A stretch of 64,000 bases of DNA from Agrococcus carbonis. Lineage in GTDB: Bacteria; Actinomycetota; Actinomycetes; Actinomycetales; Microbacteriaceae. Below the pieces are notes generated by a model. It was not told the origin of the DNA. It did no database searches and saw only the letters and a list, made by a program, of their open reading frames with translations. The DNA is taken from the NCBI RefSeq assembly GCF_900104705.1, contig NZ_LT629734.1:124001-188000 (forward strand). The letters run 5' to 3'. Shown in pieces: positions 8,982 through 16,726 of the stretch; the stretch's first letter is position 1; every line of letters starts with the position of its first letter. The position numbers were made by a program, and so were the translations under genes.

Positions 8982-9959
8982 TCAGCCGGCGGCGGGCTCG
9001 ATGCGGTCGAGGATGTCGATGACGAACAGCAGGTGCTCGCCCTCGCCGATGGACGCGGGGCGCGTCGCGGGGTCGTTGTAGCCGAGCTCCTGCGGGATCG
9101 AGACGACGACCTGGCTGCCGATCGGCTGGCCGACGACGGCGTCGACGAAGCCCGGGATCAGGTTGGCGTCGTCGACCGTCATGACGGTGGGCGTGCCTCG
9201 CTCCCAGGACGAGTCGAAGACCTCCTCGGTCTCCCAGACGATGCCCGTGTAGTGCAGCAGCATCGTGTCGCCCTCGGCGACCTCCTCGCCCGTGCCCTCG
9301 ATGCTCTGCATGACGGTGAGGTCCTCGGGGGCGGGGCTGCCGGGGAACGTCACGCCGGGTCGCCCGTCGGTCGCGAGGGCGATCGCCGGCATGCCCTGCT
9401 GGCCGGGGCGCGCGTTGCCCTCGGCGCGGCCGGGGTGCACGCCGGTGACGTCGAGCACGACGACCGCGGTGTCGGCGGGCGCGATGTCGAGCATCGGCGA
9501 CGACGCGCTCGGGCCGAACAGCGTCTCGACGGTCGTCGTGAGCACGACGCTCGAGCCCGGCGCGGCGCACTCGACCGCCTGGCTGAGCGCGGTCTCGCCG
9601 CCGGCCGCGAGCCGCAGCGGCTCGGCGGGGCGCTGCTCGTCGCTCGTGGCGTACGAGCTCGTGATCTCATCGCCGGTCTTGCCCGAGTAGACGACGTAGT
9701 CGGCGTCGACGATGTCGCCCTCGTCGACGCGCTCGCCCGCACCGCCGAGGTGCGAGACCTGGTCGCCCTCGCTCACGAGCGGGCGCTCGAACTCGACCGT
9801 CGGTGCACCCTCGCCCCGCTCGACGGAGACCTGCTCGGATGCGGCGCCCGGCTGCAGCTGCGGCGTGCAGCCGTCGAGGCTGGTCGCGGGCGCCTGGCAG
9901 GCGGTGAGGCCGGCCGCCGCGACGACGAGCGCGGCGATCGTGAGAGGGCGTGTGCGCAC
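8982..9959 (-). CDS. FKBP-type peptidyl-prolyl isomerase lipoprotein
   Basis: Predicted extracytoplasmic proline isomerase or chaperone, membrane-anchored. The 325-residue precursor has a lipoprotein signal with lipobox LTAC and acceptor Cys21. The C-terminal half (about 215-320) is a recognisable FKBP domain (GDTMLLHYTGIVWET, FDSSW, LIPGFVDAVVGQ, GSQVVVSIPQELGY). Residues 70-190 look like a second, degenerate FKBP domain. The GTG start is supported by AAAGG seven bases upstream. A TAGACT box at 9992-9997 predicts its own promoter inside the end of trmI. Confidence 0.88.
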   Translation of the reverse strand: MRTRPLTIAALVVAAAGLTACQAPATSLDGCTPQLQPGAASEQVSVERGEGAPTVEFERPLVSEGDQVSHLGGAGERVDEGDIVDADYVVYSGKTGDEITSSYATSDEQRPAEPLRLAAGGETALSQAVECAAPGSSVVLTTTVETLFGPSASSPMLDIAPADTAVVVLDVTGVHPGRAEGNARPGQQGMPAIALATDGRPGVTFPGSPAPEDLTVMQSIEGTGEEVAEGDTMLLHYTGIVWETEEVFDSSWERGTPTVMTVDDANLIPGFVDAVVGQPIGSQVVVSIPQELGYNDPATRPASIGEGEHLLFVIDILDRIEPAAG

Positions 9960-9989
9960 AGCATTGCCTTTCGGGGTCGGGATGCGCGG

Positions 9990-11021
9990 TCAGTCTATCG
10001 GCGCGCCGGCGGCGTCCGGCCCGGCGGCGCTCGGCTCGGCGGCCGCGTCGCGCCCGCCGGCAGCGATGGCGTCGGCCTGCCGCTGGGCGTCGCGCCGGGC
10101 GCGCCGCGCGCGCTTGTCGCTCGGCACGCGGTCGCCGAGCGCGCCCGGGGTCCACGCCTCGATGTCGGCCTCGGCGAAGTCGGCCTTCGCCGCGCGGCGG
10201 CGGAAGGAGGGCAGCTCGACCCCGTCGGCGACGCGGCGCGCCGTCATGAGGAAGCCGGTGTGCGCGACCATGCGGTGGTCGGGCCGGACGGCGAGGCCCT
10301 CGACGTGCCAGCCGCGCACGAGCGTCTCGGTCGACTTCGGCGCGGTGAAGCGCCCGTCGGCGCGGATCGCCTCGACGGTGCGCGAGAGCTGGGTCACCGT
10401 CGCGACGTAGCAGAGCACGAGCCCGCCGGGTCGCAGCGCGCGGGCGGTCGCGTCGACGCACTCCCACGGCGCGAGCATGTCGAGCAGCACCCGGTCGGCC
10501 CCGCCGTCGGGCACGTGCTGGTCGAGCTCGTCGGCGAGGTCGCCGAGCACCGTCTCCCAGTTGGCGGGCCGCTCGCCGAAGAAGCCGGTGACGTTCGCCT
10601 CCGCGACATCCCGGAACTCCTCGCGCCGCTCGAAGGAGACGAGCCTGCCCGTGCCGTGCAGCGCCCGCAGCAGCCACAGCGAGAGCGCGCCCGAGCCGAC
10701 GCCCGCCTCGACGACGGTGAGGTCGGGGTGGATGTCGGCGAAGCCCACGATGTGGGACGCGTCCTTCGGGTAGATGATCGCGGCGCCGCGGGGCATCGAC
10801 ATGACGTAGTCGTGCAGCAGCGGGCGGATCGCGAGGTAGCCGGCCTCCCCGACCGTCACGAGCGAGCCGTCCTCGAGCCCGACGAGCTCGGCGTGCGGCA
10901 CGGCGCCGTGCTGCGTGCCGAACTGCTTCCCCTCGGTGAGGACGATCGTGTACATGCGCTGCTTCGGCCCGGTGAGCTGCACGACGTCGCCCCACTGGAG
11001 GGGGCCGGTCCTGCCCATCAT
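9990..11021 (-). CDS. trmI: tRNA (adenine-58-N1)-methyltransferase TrmI
   Basis: SAM-dependent enzyme making m1A58 in the T loop of tRNA. The 343-residue protein has the small N-terminal barrel (PLQWGDVVQLTGPKQRMYTIVL) and a Rossmann methyltransferase domain with VVEAGVGSGALSLWLLRAL (motif I) and DRVLLDMLAPWE (catalytic Asp region). The tail after residue 300 is basic, then Ala-rich and probably disordered. ATG 11021 is chosen for its ATGA overlap with the HAD gene; the next codon is also ATG. It corresponds to Rv2118c of M. tuberculosis. Confidence 0.9.
   Translation of the reverse strand: MMGRTGPLQWGDVVQLTGPKQRMYTIVLTEGKQFGTQHGAVPHAELVGLEDGSLVTVGEAGYLAIRPLLHDYVMSMPRGAAIIYPKDASHIVGFADIHPDLTVVEAGVGSGALSLWLLRALHGTGRLVSFERREEFRDVAEANVTGFFGERPANWETVLGDLADELDQHVPDGGADRVLLDMLAPWECVDATARALRPGGLVLCYVATVTQLSRTVEAIRADGRFTAPKSTETLVRGWHVEGLAVRPDHRMVAHTGFLMTARRVADGVELPSFRRRAAKADFAEADIEAWTPGALGDRVPSDKRARRARRDAQRQADAIAAGGRDAAAEPSAAGPDAAGAPID
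9992..9997 (-). promoter_or_regulatory. candidate -10 box for FKBP gene
   Basis: TAGACT on the minus strand, overlapping the trmI stop region. It predicts a leader of about 26 bases containing the AAAGG ribosome site of the FKBP gene. Confidence 0.4.
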
Positions 11022-11695
11022 GCGCGCACCTCGAGCACGGCATCCGCGAGCTCGGCGACCGTGCGCCCCGCGAGCGTGGGCCAGTGCACGACGCCGGGCA
11101 GCTGCGAGACGTCGACAGCGTGCGGCACGCCGATCGTCGTGAGCCCGGCGGCGAGGGCGCTCCGGGCGCCGTGGAACGAGTCCTCGATCGCGATCGAGCC
11201 CGCGGCCTCGACGCCGAGCAGCTCGAGGCCGCGCAGGTAGGGCTCGGGGTGGGGCTTGCCCTGGCGGCACTCGTCGCCCGCGACCGTCGCCTGGAAGGGC
11301 GCGCGTCCGAGGCGCGCCGCGAGCGAGGCCTCGACGCGGTCGACGAGGTCGCGCGTCGACATCGTGACGAGGGCGACCGGCACGTCGTGCTCGAGCAGCT
11401 CGTGCAGCAGCTCGATGGCGCCCGGCCGCGCCGGCAGGTCGTCGCCGATGCCGGCGAGCACCTCGCCGACGAGCCGCTCGACGATCGCGTCCTCGTGCAT
11501 GGGCACCCCGAGCGACTGGAAGACGCGGGCGCCGTCCCACAGGTCGACGCCGACGAGCGCCTCGGCCTGCTCGGGGCCCCACGGGATGCCGTGCTCGGCG
11601 GCGAGGCGCGCCTCCGCCGCCATCCACAGCGGCTCGGTGTCGATGAGGGTGCCGTCCATGTCGAACAGCACGGCGGCAGGGGCTCGGGAGGTCAC
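11018..11695 (-). CDS. HAD-family phosphatase
   Basis: Small-molecule phosphatase or phosphoglucomutase-like enzyme of the haloacid dehalogenase superfamily. In 225 residues: motif I DMDGT with nucleophile Asp12, an alpha-helical cap (about 18-85), motif II Thr in VALVTMST, motif III Lys in CRQGKPHPEPY, and motif IV SIAIEDS. Substrate unknown. The GTG start lies 6 bases after a TAGGCT -10 box, which predicts a leaderless message covering this gene and trmI. It overlaps trmI by four bases. Confidence 0.85.
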   Translation of the reverse strand: MTSRAPAAVLFDMDGTLIDTEPLWMAAEARLAAEHGIPWGPEQAEALVGVDLWDGARVFQSLGVPMHEDAIVERLVGEVLAGIGDDLPARPGAIELLHELLEHDVPVALVTMSTRDLVDRVEASLAARLGRAPFQATVAGDECRQGKPHPEPYLRGLELLGVEAAGSIAIEDSFHGARSALAAGLTTIGVPHAVDVSQLPGVVHWPTLAGRTVAELADAVLEVRA

Positions 11696-11701
11696 CGCAG
11701 A

Positions 11702-11707
11702 AGCCTA
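11702..11707 (-). promoter_or_regulatory. leaderless -10 box, HAD-trmI unit
   Basis: TAGGCT on the minus strand ending 6 bases before the GTG start at 11695, so transcription should begin at or next to the start codon. Confidence 0.55.
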
Positions 11708-11763
11708 GCGGCGGCGCGCATCCGCCCCGCCCCGGACCAGCGGACGGCCGGGGGTCGGCGGCG

Positions 11764-11769
11764 TAGAGT
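11764..11769 (+). promoter_or_regulatory. candidate -10 box for PAC2 gene
   Basis: TAGAGT; the predicted start near 11776 gives a short leader that carries the strong ribosome site GAGGAGGT (11783-11790). Confidence 0.5.
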
Positions 11770-11797
11770 GGGCGTTCGACGTGAGGAGGTGCCGGGG

Positions 11798-12784
11798 GTG
11801 GCACGAGGACCCATCGAGGGCCGGATCATGGTCGTCGCGTTCGAGGGCTGGACCGACGCGGGCGACGCGGCCAGCAGCGCGGTGCGCCGGCTCATCGAGG
11901 CGTGCGAGCTCGAGGCGTTCGACGAGATCGAGCCCGACGAGTACGTCGACTTCGCGCTCCACCGCCCGGTCATCCGCACGCTCGACGACGGCACGCGCGC
12001 GCTGCAGTGGCCCGCGACGATCGCCTACGCGCCGACCCGGCCCTCCGGCCGCACGTCGCTCGCGGACGACGCGGGCCTCGACGTCTCGACGGGCAACGAG
12101 GGCGAGCTCTTCGCGGTCGTCGGCGCCGAGCCGAGCCGCAACTGGACGGCGTTCGCCGCGGAGTTCCTCGAGATCGCGCGCGGCTGCGAGATCGACGCGA
12201 TCGTGTTCGTCGGGGCGATGCTCGCCGACGTGCCGCACTCGCGGCCGATCTCGACCGCGGTCTCGAGCGACAGCCGCGTGCTGCAGTCGCGCCTGGGCGT
12301 GCTGCAGAGCGAGTACGAGGGCCCGACCGGCATCATGAGCGTCCTGTCGCTCCTCGCGCAGGAGGCGGGCATCGAGACCGCGTCGCTGTGGGCATCGGTG
12401 CCGCACTACGTGCACAACGCGCCCGCGCCGAAGGCCGTCATCGCGCTGCTCGACCGGCTCTCCGAGATGCTCGACGTGACGATCCCGCTCGGCGACCTGC
12501 CCGAGCAGGCGGGCGAGTGGGAGCGCGGGATCGACGAGATCACCGAGCGCGACGACGACATGCGCGCCTACATCGGCAAGCTCGAGGAGCAGCGCGACGC
12601 GGTCGAGAGCCCCGAGGCCTCCGGCGAGGCGCTCGCCCACGAGTTCGAGCGGTTCCTGCGCTCCCAGCCCTCTCCGCGCCAGGGCCCGGTGCGCGGCACC
12701 GAGCCGCAGCGCCCCGACGCGCCGCGCGGCGAGGACCCGGAGGAGCCGGGCGAGCAGCCCGAGGACGACGCGCCGCCCGTCTGA
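11798..12784 (+). CDS. PAC2-family protein
   Basis: Member of the PAC2 (proteasome assembly chaperone 2-like) family common in actinobacteria (Rv2125-like); its biochemical role is not established. The 328-residue protein has the family core from about residue 10 (MVVAFEGWTDAGDAASSA) through VPHYVHNAPAPKA, then a helical acidic C-terminal part and a Pro/Glu-rich tail. GTG 11798 is chosen because GAGGAGGT ends 7 bases before it. It stands alone between the HAD gene (divergent) and mshC (convergent, 6 bases between stops). Confidence 0.82.
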   Translation: MARGPIEGRIMVVAFEGWTDAGDAASSAVRRLIEACELEAFDEIEPDEYVDFALHRPVIRTLDDGTRALQWPATIAYAPTRPSGRTSLADDAGLDVSTGNEGELFAVVGAEPSRNWTAFAAEFLEIARGCEIDAIVFVGAMLADVPHSRPISTAVSSDSRVLQSRLGVLQSEYEGPTGIMSVLSLLAQEAGIETASLWASVPHYVHNAPAPKAVIALLDRLSEMLDVTIPLGDLPEQAGEWERGIDEITERDDDMRAYIGKLEEQRDAVESPEASGEALAHEFERFLRSQPSPRQGPVRGTEPQRPDAPRGEDPEEPGEQPEDDAPPV

Positions 12785-12790
12785 GCCGCC

Positions 12791-14056
12791 TCAGCGTGCG
12801 GGCACGCTCCGCAGGTCGATGCCGAGCAGCGCGTCGATCGCGGCGATGCTCGCCTCGTCGGCCGGCGCGCGCGCGATGAAGGCGTCGACCGCCTGCAGCG
12901 CCGCGGGGGTGTTGAGGTCGTCGGCGAGGGTCACGCGCAGCCACGGGACGACCGAGTCCGCGTGCGACGGGTCGTCATCGGGCGTCACGGACCACGCGAG
13001 CCAGCGGTCGAGGCGGCGCTCGGCCTCCTCGAGCTCGTGCGGGAACCACTCCCAGTCGTCGCGCCAGTGGTGCGCCAGCAGCGCGAGCCGCAGCGCCGCG
13101 GGGCGCGCACCGGCCCGCAGCAGCGCCGAGACGAGCACGAGGTTGCCGAGCGACTTCGACATCTTCTCGCCCTCGAACGCGACGAGGCCCGCGTTGAGCC
13201 GCGCGCGGCTGAAGAGCGGTGCGCCGAGCGCGATCGCGTGGTGGCCCTGCATCTCCTGGTGCGGGAAGCGCAGGTCGCGGCCGCCCGCGGCGACCGTGAA
13301 CGGCGCGCCGAGCTCGTCCATCGCGATGACGGTGCACTCGACGTGCCAGCCGGGGCGCCCGCGGCCGACCGGCGAGTCCCACGCGGGCTCCCCCGGCCGC
13401 TCGGCGCGCCACAGCAGCGGGTCGAGCGGCGACCGCTTCCCGGGGCGGTCGGGGTCGCCGCCGAACTCGCGGGTCAGCTCGAGCATCTCGGCCTCGTCGG
13501 TGCGGCTGCCCGCGCCCATGCGGAACGCGCGCTCGCGGGTCGTGTCGAAGAGCACGTCCTCGCCCCCGCCCTCGGCGTCGGGTGCGGGGAGCCGGTAGGC
13601 GTCGCCCGTCTCGAGCAGCCGCTGCACCGCCTGCGCGATCGGCGCGATGCGCTCGGTCACGGCGATCCAGCGATCCGGCGGCAGGATGCGCAGCGCCGCC
13701 ATGTCCTGCCGGTAGAGCTCCTGCTGCTGCTCGGCGAGCCGCCGCCAGTCGACGCCGTCGCGCGCAGCGCGCTCGAGCAACGGGTCGTCGACGTCGGTCG
13801 AGTTCATCGCCGTGCGCACCTCGACGCCCGCGTCGAGCCACACGCGCGTGAGCGTGTCGAACGCGAGGTAGGTGAACGCGTGCCCGAGGTGCGTCGCGTC
13901 GTAGGGCGTGATGCCGCACGTGTACATGGATGCGACGGGTCCGTCGGGCAGCACGACGCGCGCGTCGGTGCGCACGTCGTGCACGCTCGGCAGCTGCCCC
14001 TCGCCGTGGCCGAGCTCGGCGAGCGACGGCACCGACGGCCGCTCCCACGACCTCAC
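12791..14056 (-). CDS. mshC: cysteine:1D-myo-inositol-glucosaminide ligase MshC
   Basis: ATP-dependent ligase joining cysteine to GlcN-Ins, the third step of mycothiol synthesis. The 421-residue protein is a cysteinyl-tRNA synthetase relative with HLGH (56-59), KMSKS (298-302) and candidate zinc ligands Cys47, Cys241 and His266. It begins MRSWERPSVPSL, the usual MshC opening, and lacks the anticodon-binding extension of CysS, so MshC is preferred. GTG 14056 overlaps the uppP stop (GTGA). Its presence implies mycothiol is the main low-molecular-weight thiol. Confidence 0.93.
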   Translation of the reverse strand: MRSWERPSVPSLAELGHGEGQLPSVHDVRTDARVVLPDGPVASMYTCGITPYDATHLGHAFTYLAFDTLTRVWLDAGVEVRTAMNSTDVDDPLLERAARDGVDWRRLAEQQQELYRQDMAALRILPPDRWIAVTERIAPIAQAVQRLLETGDAYRLPAPDAEGGGEDVLFDTTRERAFRMGAGSRTDEAEMLELTREFGGDPDRPGKRSPLDPLLWRAERPGEPAWDSPVGRGRPGWHVECTVIAMDELGAPFTVAAGGRDLRFPHQEMQGHHAIALGAPLFSRARLNAGLVAFEGEKMSKSLGNLVLVSALLRAGARPAALRLALLAHHWRDDWEWFPHELEEAERRLDRWLAWSVTPDDDPSHADSVVPWLRVTLADDLNTPAALQAVDAFIARAPADEASIAAIDALLGIDLRSVPAR

Positions 14057-14886
14057 AGCGCGTCGATCCAGCCGGCGGCGAGCGCGACGAGCAGGAGCGT
14101 GCCGAGCACGATGCGGTAGACGACGAACGGCAGGAAGCTCCGCCGCGAGATCCACGCCATGAGCCACTTGATGACGGCGATGCCGACGACGAACGCGACG
14201 ACGGTCGCGAGGATCGTGGGACCCATCCCGAGCCCGACCGAGGTCGGCTCGCGAAGCGCCTGGATGGTCTCGTAGATGCCGGCGCCGAAGACGGCGGGCA
14301 CGGCGAGGAAGAACGCGTACTTCGCGGCCGCGGGGCGCTGGTAGCCGAGCGCGCGGCCCATCGTGACGGTCGCGCCCGAGCGCGAGACGCCCGGGATGAG
14401 CGCGAGCACCTGGGCGACGCCGATCAGCAGACCGTCGCGGTAGGTCGTCGTCTCGAGGGTCTTGATGCGGCGCCCCAGGAGGTCGGCGGCGCCGAGGACG
14501 AGGCCGAAGACGATCAGGACGGTCGCGGTGATCCAGAGGCTCCGCAGCTGGTCGCGGATGAGGTCCTGGAACAGCACGCCCGCGAGCACGATCGGGATCG
14601 TGCCGATGATCACGAGCCAGCCCATCTTCACGTCGGGGTCCTGGCGGTCGGCCTTGCCCGAGAACTGCTGGAACCACTTGCCGATGATGCGGGTGATGTC
14701 CTTCCAGAAGAAGATCACCACCGCGAGCTCGGTGCCGATCTGGGTGATCGCGGTGAACGTCGCGCCCGGGTCCTCGGCGCCGGGCAGGAAGATGCCCGCG
14801 ATGCGCAGGTGCGCGCTCGAGGAGATGGGCAGGAACTCGGTGGCGCCCTGCAGGGCCCCGAGGAAGATCGCGATCAGCCAGTCCAT
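14053..14886 (-). CDS. uppP: undecaprenyl-diphosphatase (BacA type)
   Basis: Dephosphorylates undecaprenyl pyrophosphate to recycle the cell-wall lipid carrier. The 277-residue integral membrane protein has the signature QGATEFLPISSSAHL (13-27) with the catalytic Glu, and the PGVSRSGATVTMGR motif near residue 165. About eight hydrophobic segments fit the family. It sits between the M20 peptidase gene (7 bases upstream) and mshC (4-base overlap), the same order as Rv2136c to Rv2130c. Confidence 0.95.
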   Translation of the reverse strand: MDWLIAIFLGALQGATEFLPISSSAHLRIAGIFLPGAEDPGATFTAITQIGTELAVVIFFWKDITRIIGKWFQQFSGKADRQDPDVKMGWLVIIGTIPIVLAGVLFQDLIRDQLRSLWITATVLIVFGLVLGAADLLGRRIKTLETTTYRDGLLIGVAQVLALIPGVSRSGATVTMGRALGYQRPAAAKYAFFLAVPAVFGAGIYETIQALREPTSVGLGMGPTILATVVAFVVGIAVIKWLMAWISRRSFLPFVVYRIVLGTLLLVALAAGWIDAL

Positions 14887-14893
14887 GGGTCTC

Positions 14894-16186
14894 TCAGTAG
14901 GTGAGCAGCAGGTCCTCGAGCACGTCGGTGCCGAAGTCGAGGGCGTCGAGCGGCACGCGCTCGTCGACGCCGTGGAACATGGCGGCGAAGTCGAGCTCGG
15001 GCGTGAGCCGCAGCGGCGCGAACCCGTAGCCGGCGATGCCGAGCTCGGAGAGCGCCTTGTTGTCGGTGCCGCCCGAGAGCATGTACGGCAGCACCGCCGC
15101 CCCCGGGTCGTGGCGGCCGAGCGCCGCGGTCATCGCCTCGACGAGCGGGCCCGAGAAGGGCTGCTCGAGGCCGACGTCGCCGTGCACGAGCTCGACCTCG
15201 ATCGCGTCGCCCACGAGGGCGCGGATGCCGTCGATCGCCTCGCGCTCGCGGCCCGGCAGCGGCCGGACGTCGATCCGGGCCTCGGCGACCGAGGGGATGA
15301 CGTTGTGCTTGTAGCCCGCGTCGAGCTGCGTGGGGTTGGCGGTGTGGCGCAGGCTCGAGCGCAGGAAGCGCGCGACCGTGCCCGTGCGCTCAGCCACCGC
15401 ATCCGGGTCGTCGTCCTCGGCGCCGAGCAGCTCGGCGACGCGGGCGATGAGCTCGCGGGTGGTGTCGGTGAGCTCGACCGGGAACTCGTGCTCGCCCACC
15501 GCGGCGACGGCGCGCGCGAGGGCGGTGACGGCGTTGTCGCGCATGTGCTGCGATCCGTGCGCCGCGGTGCCGCGCGCTCGCAGCAGGATCCACTGCAGCG
15601 CCTTCTCCGCGGTCTGCAGCAGGTAGGCGCGGCGGCCCTCGATCTCGATCGAGTAGCCGCCGACCTCGCTGATCGCCTCGGTCGCGCCCGCGAAGAGGTC
15701 GGGGTGGTTGCGCACGAGCCACTGCGAGCCGAACGCGCCGCCGGCCTCCTCGTCGGCGAAGAACGCCACCACGAGGCCGCGACGCGGGCGCCGGCCGGAG
15801 GTCAGGATGCGCTCGAGGGCGGCGAGGATCATCGCGTCCATCTGCTTCATGTCGACCGCTCCGCGGCCCCACAGCATGCCGTCGCGCACGACGCCCTCGA
15901 AGGGGTCGACGCTCCACTCGCTCGCGTCGGCCGGCACGACGTCGAGGTGCCCGTGCACGACGAGCAGCGGCAGCGACGGATCGGTGCCCTCGATGCGCGC
16001 GACGACGCTCGTGCGGCCGGGCGCGGCCTCGAACGTCTCGCTCGCGACGCCCATCGCTGCGAGCGCCTCGACGACGTAGGCCGCGGCCTCCGCCTCGCCG
16101 CTCGAGCGGCCGCCGCCCCAGTTCTGGGTGTCGATCCGGATGAGGTCCCTCGCGATGCGCGCAGTTCGAGTCAGTCCGTCGGTCAC
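14894..16186 (-). CDS. M20-family metallopeptidase
   Basis: Predicted zinc aminoacylase or peptidase of the M20/ArgE-DapE superfamily, resembling Rv2141c. In 430 residues the metal ligands and catalytic residues are visible: His80 and Asp82 (VVHGHLD), Asp112 (GRGAVDM), catalytic Glu146 and Glu147 (ADEEAGG). A dimerisation lid follows from about residue 200. The substrate cannot be set from sequence. The GTG start lies 6 bases after TAGCCT, so the message is probably leaderless and continues into uppP and mshC. Confidence 0.88.
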   Translation of the reverse strand: MTDGLTRTARIARDLIRIDTQNWGGGRSSGEAEAAAYVVEALAAMGVASETFEAAPGRTSVVARIEGTDPSLPLLVVHGHLDVVPADASEWSVDPFEGVVRDGMLWGRGAVDMKQMDAMILAALERILTSGRRPRRGLVVAFFADEEAGGAFGSQWLVRNHPDLFAGATEAISEVGGYSIEIEGRRAYLLQTAEKALQWILLRARGTAAHGSQHMRDNAVTALARAVAAVGEHEFPVELTDTTRELIARVAELLGAEDDDPDAVAERTGTVARFLRSSLRHTANPTQLDAGYKHNVIPSVAEARIDVRPLPGREREAIDGIRALVGDAIEVELVHGDVGLEQPFSGPLVEAMTAALGRHDPGAAVLPYMLSGGTDNKALSELGIAGYGFAPLRLTPELDFAAMFHGVDERVPLDALDFGTDVLEDLLLTY

Positions 16187-16192
16187 CAGGCA

Positions 16193-16198
16193 AGGCTA
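16193..16198 (-). promoter_or_regulatory. leaderless -10 box, M20 peptidase-uppP-mshC unit
   Basis: TAGCCT on the minus strand ending 6 bases before the GTG start at 16186. Confidence 0.55.
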
Positions 16199-16236
16199 GC
16201 CGCCCGGCGTGGTCATCGAGCGCGCTCGGGCCGTGC

Positions 16237-16242
16237 TAGAGT
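16237..16242 (+). promoter_or_regulatory. candidate -10 box for tRNA-Leu
   Basis: TAGAGT 33 bases before the mature tRNA 5' end; the precursor leader would be about 26 bases. No good -35 match. Confidence 0.4.
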
Positions 16243-16275
16243 CGTTGATCGGCCCACCAAGTGGTCCGACACCTT

Positions 16276-16361
16276 GCGCGGGTGGCGGAATTGGCAGACG
16301 CGCTAGCTTGAGGTGCTAGTGCCCGTATTAGGGCGTGGGGGTTCAAGTCCCCCCTCGCGCA
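16276..16361 (+). tRNA. tRNA-Leu (anticodon GAG)
   Basis: Folds as a class II tRNA of 86 bases. The acceptor GCGCGGG pairs with CTCGCGC (one G-U) and the discriminator is A. The anticodon stem is CTAGC/GCTAG with loop TTGAGGT, anticodon GAG at 16310-16312, reading CUC and CUU. There is a long variable arm (GCCCGTATTAGGGC region) and the T loop GTTCAAG. The CCA end is not encoded. It is followed by a strong hairpin at 16366-16399. Confidence 0.97.
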
Positions 16362-16365
16362 CAGA

Positions 16366-16399
16366 TCGAGGCCCGGAAGCAGATGCTCCCGGGCCTCGA
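16366..16399 (+). terminator. terminator-like hairpin after tRNA-Leu
   Basis: Perfect 11-base stem (TCGAGGCCCGG at 16366-16376 with its complement at 16389-16399) and a 12-base loop, 4 bases after the tRNA. There is no T run, as is usual in this GC-rich genome. Confidence 0.6.
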
Positions 16400-16455
16400 G
16401 CCGTTCCCGGGCGGTTGCGGTCGGCACTCCCCAGCGCGCTCCCGGCTCGCGCGGC

Positions 16456-16461
16456 TAGCCT
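16456..16461 (+). promoter_or_regulatory. leaderless -10 box, PspC-domain gene
   Basis: TAGCCT ending 6 bases before ATG 16468. Confidence 0.55.
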
Positions 16462-16467
16462 GCCGCC

Positions 16468-16710
16468 ATGGTCTTCGACAGCATCCGCCGCGCCGGCTTC
16501 CGCCGCGGCCCCGCCCGACTGCTCGCCGGCATCTGCGGCGGCATCGCAGCGAAGACGGGCATCAACGTGTGGATCGTCCGCCTCGTCACCCTCCTGCTCT
16601 TCGCGCTCCCCGTGCTCGGCTGGGGCGTCTACGCCGTCGTCTGGATCCTGACGCCGAACCAGTCCGGCTCGATCCCGCTCGAGCGCTGGCTCGGTCGCGG
16701 GCGGCGCTGA
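16468..16710 (+). CDS. PspC-domain membrane protein
   Basis: An 80-residue protein that is essentially one PspC domain: basic N-terminus, GPARLLAGICGGIAAKTGIN, then a hydrophobic stretch (about residues 34-61) forming one or two membrane passes, and a basic end. PspC-domain proteins are linked to envelope-stress sensing; the role of such stand-alone actinobacterial forms is unclear. It is a single gene, convergent with dinB, with no ribosome site and a predicted leaderless start. Confidence 0.8.
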   Translation: MVFDSIRRAGFRRGPARLLAGICGGIAAKTGINVWIVRLVTLLLFALPVLGWGVYAVVWILTPNQSGSIPLERWLGRGRR

Positions 16711-16726
16711 CGCACCCCACCCGACC

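Noticed and set aside
12791..14056. Cysteinyl-tRNA synthetase
   Set aside because: The protein is short (421 residues), lacks the C-terminal tRNA-binding region and has the MshC N-terminus, so it is the mycothiol ligase.
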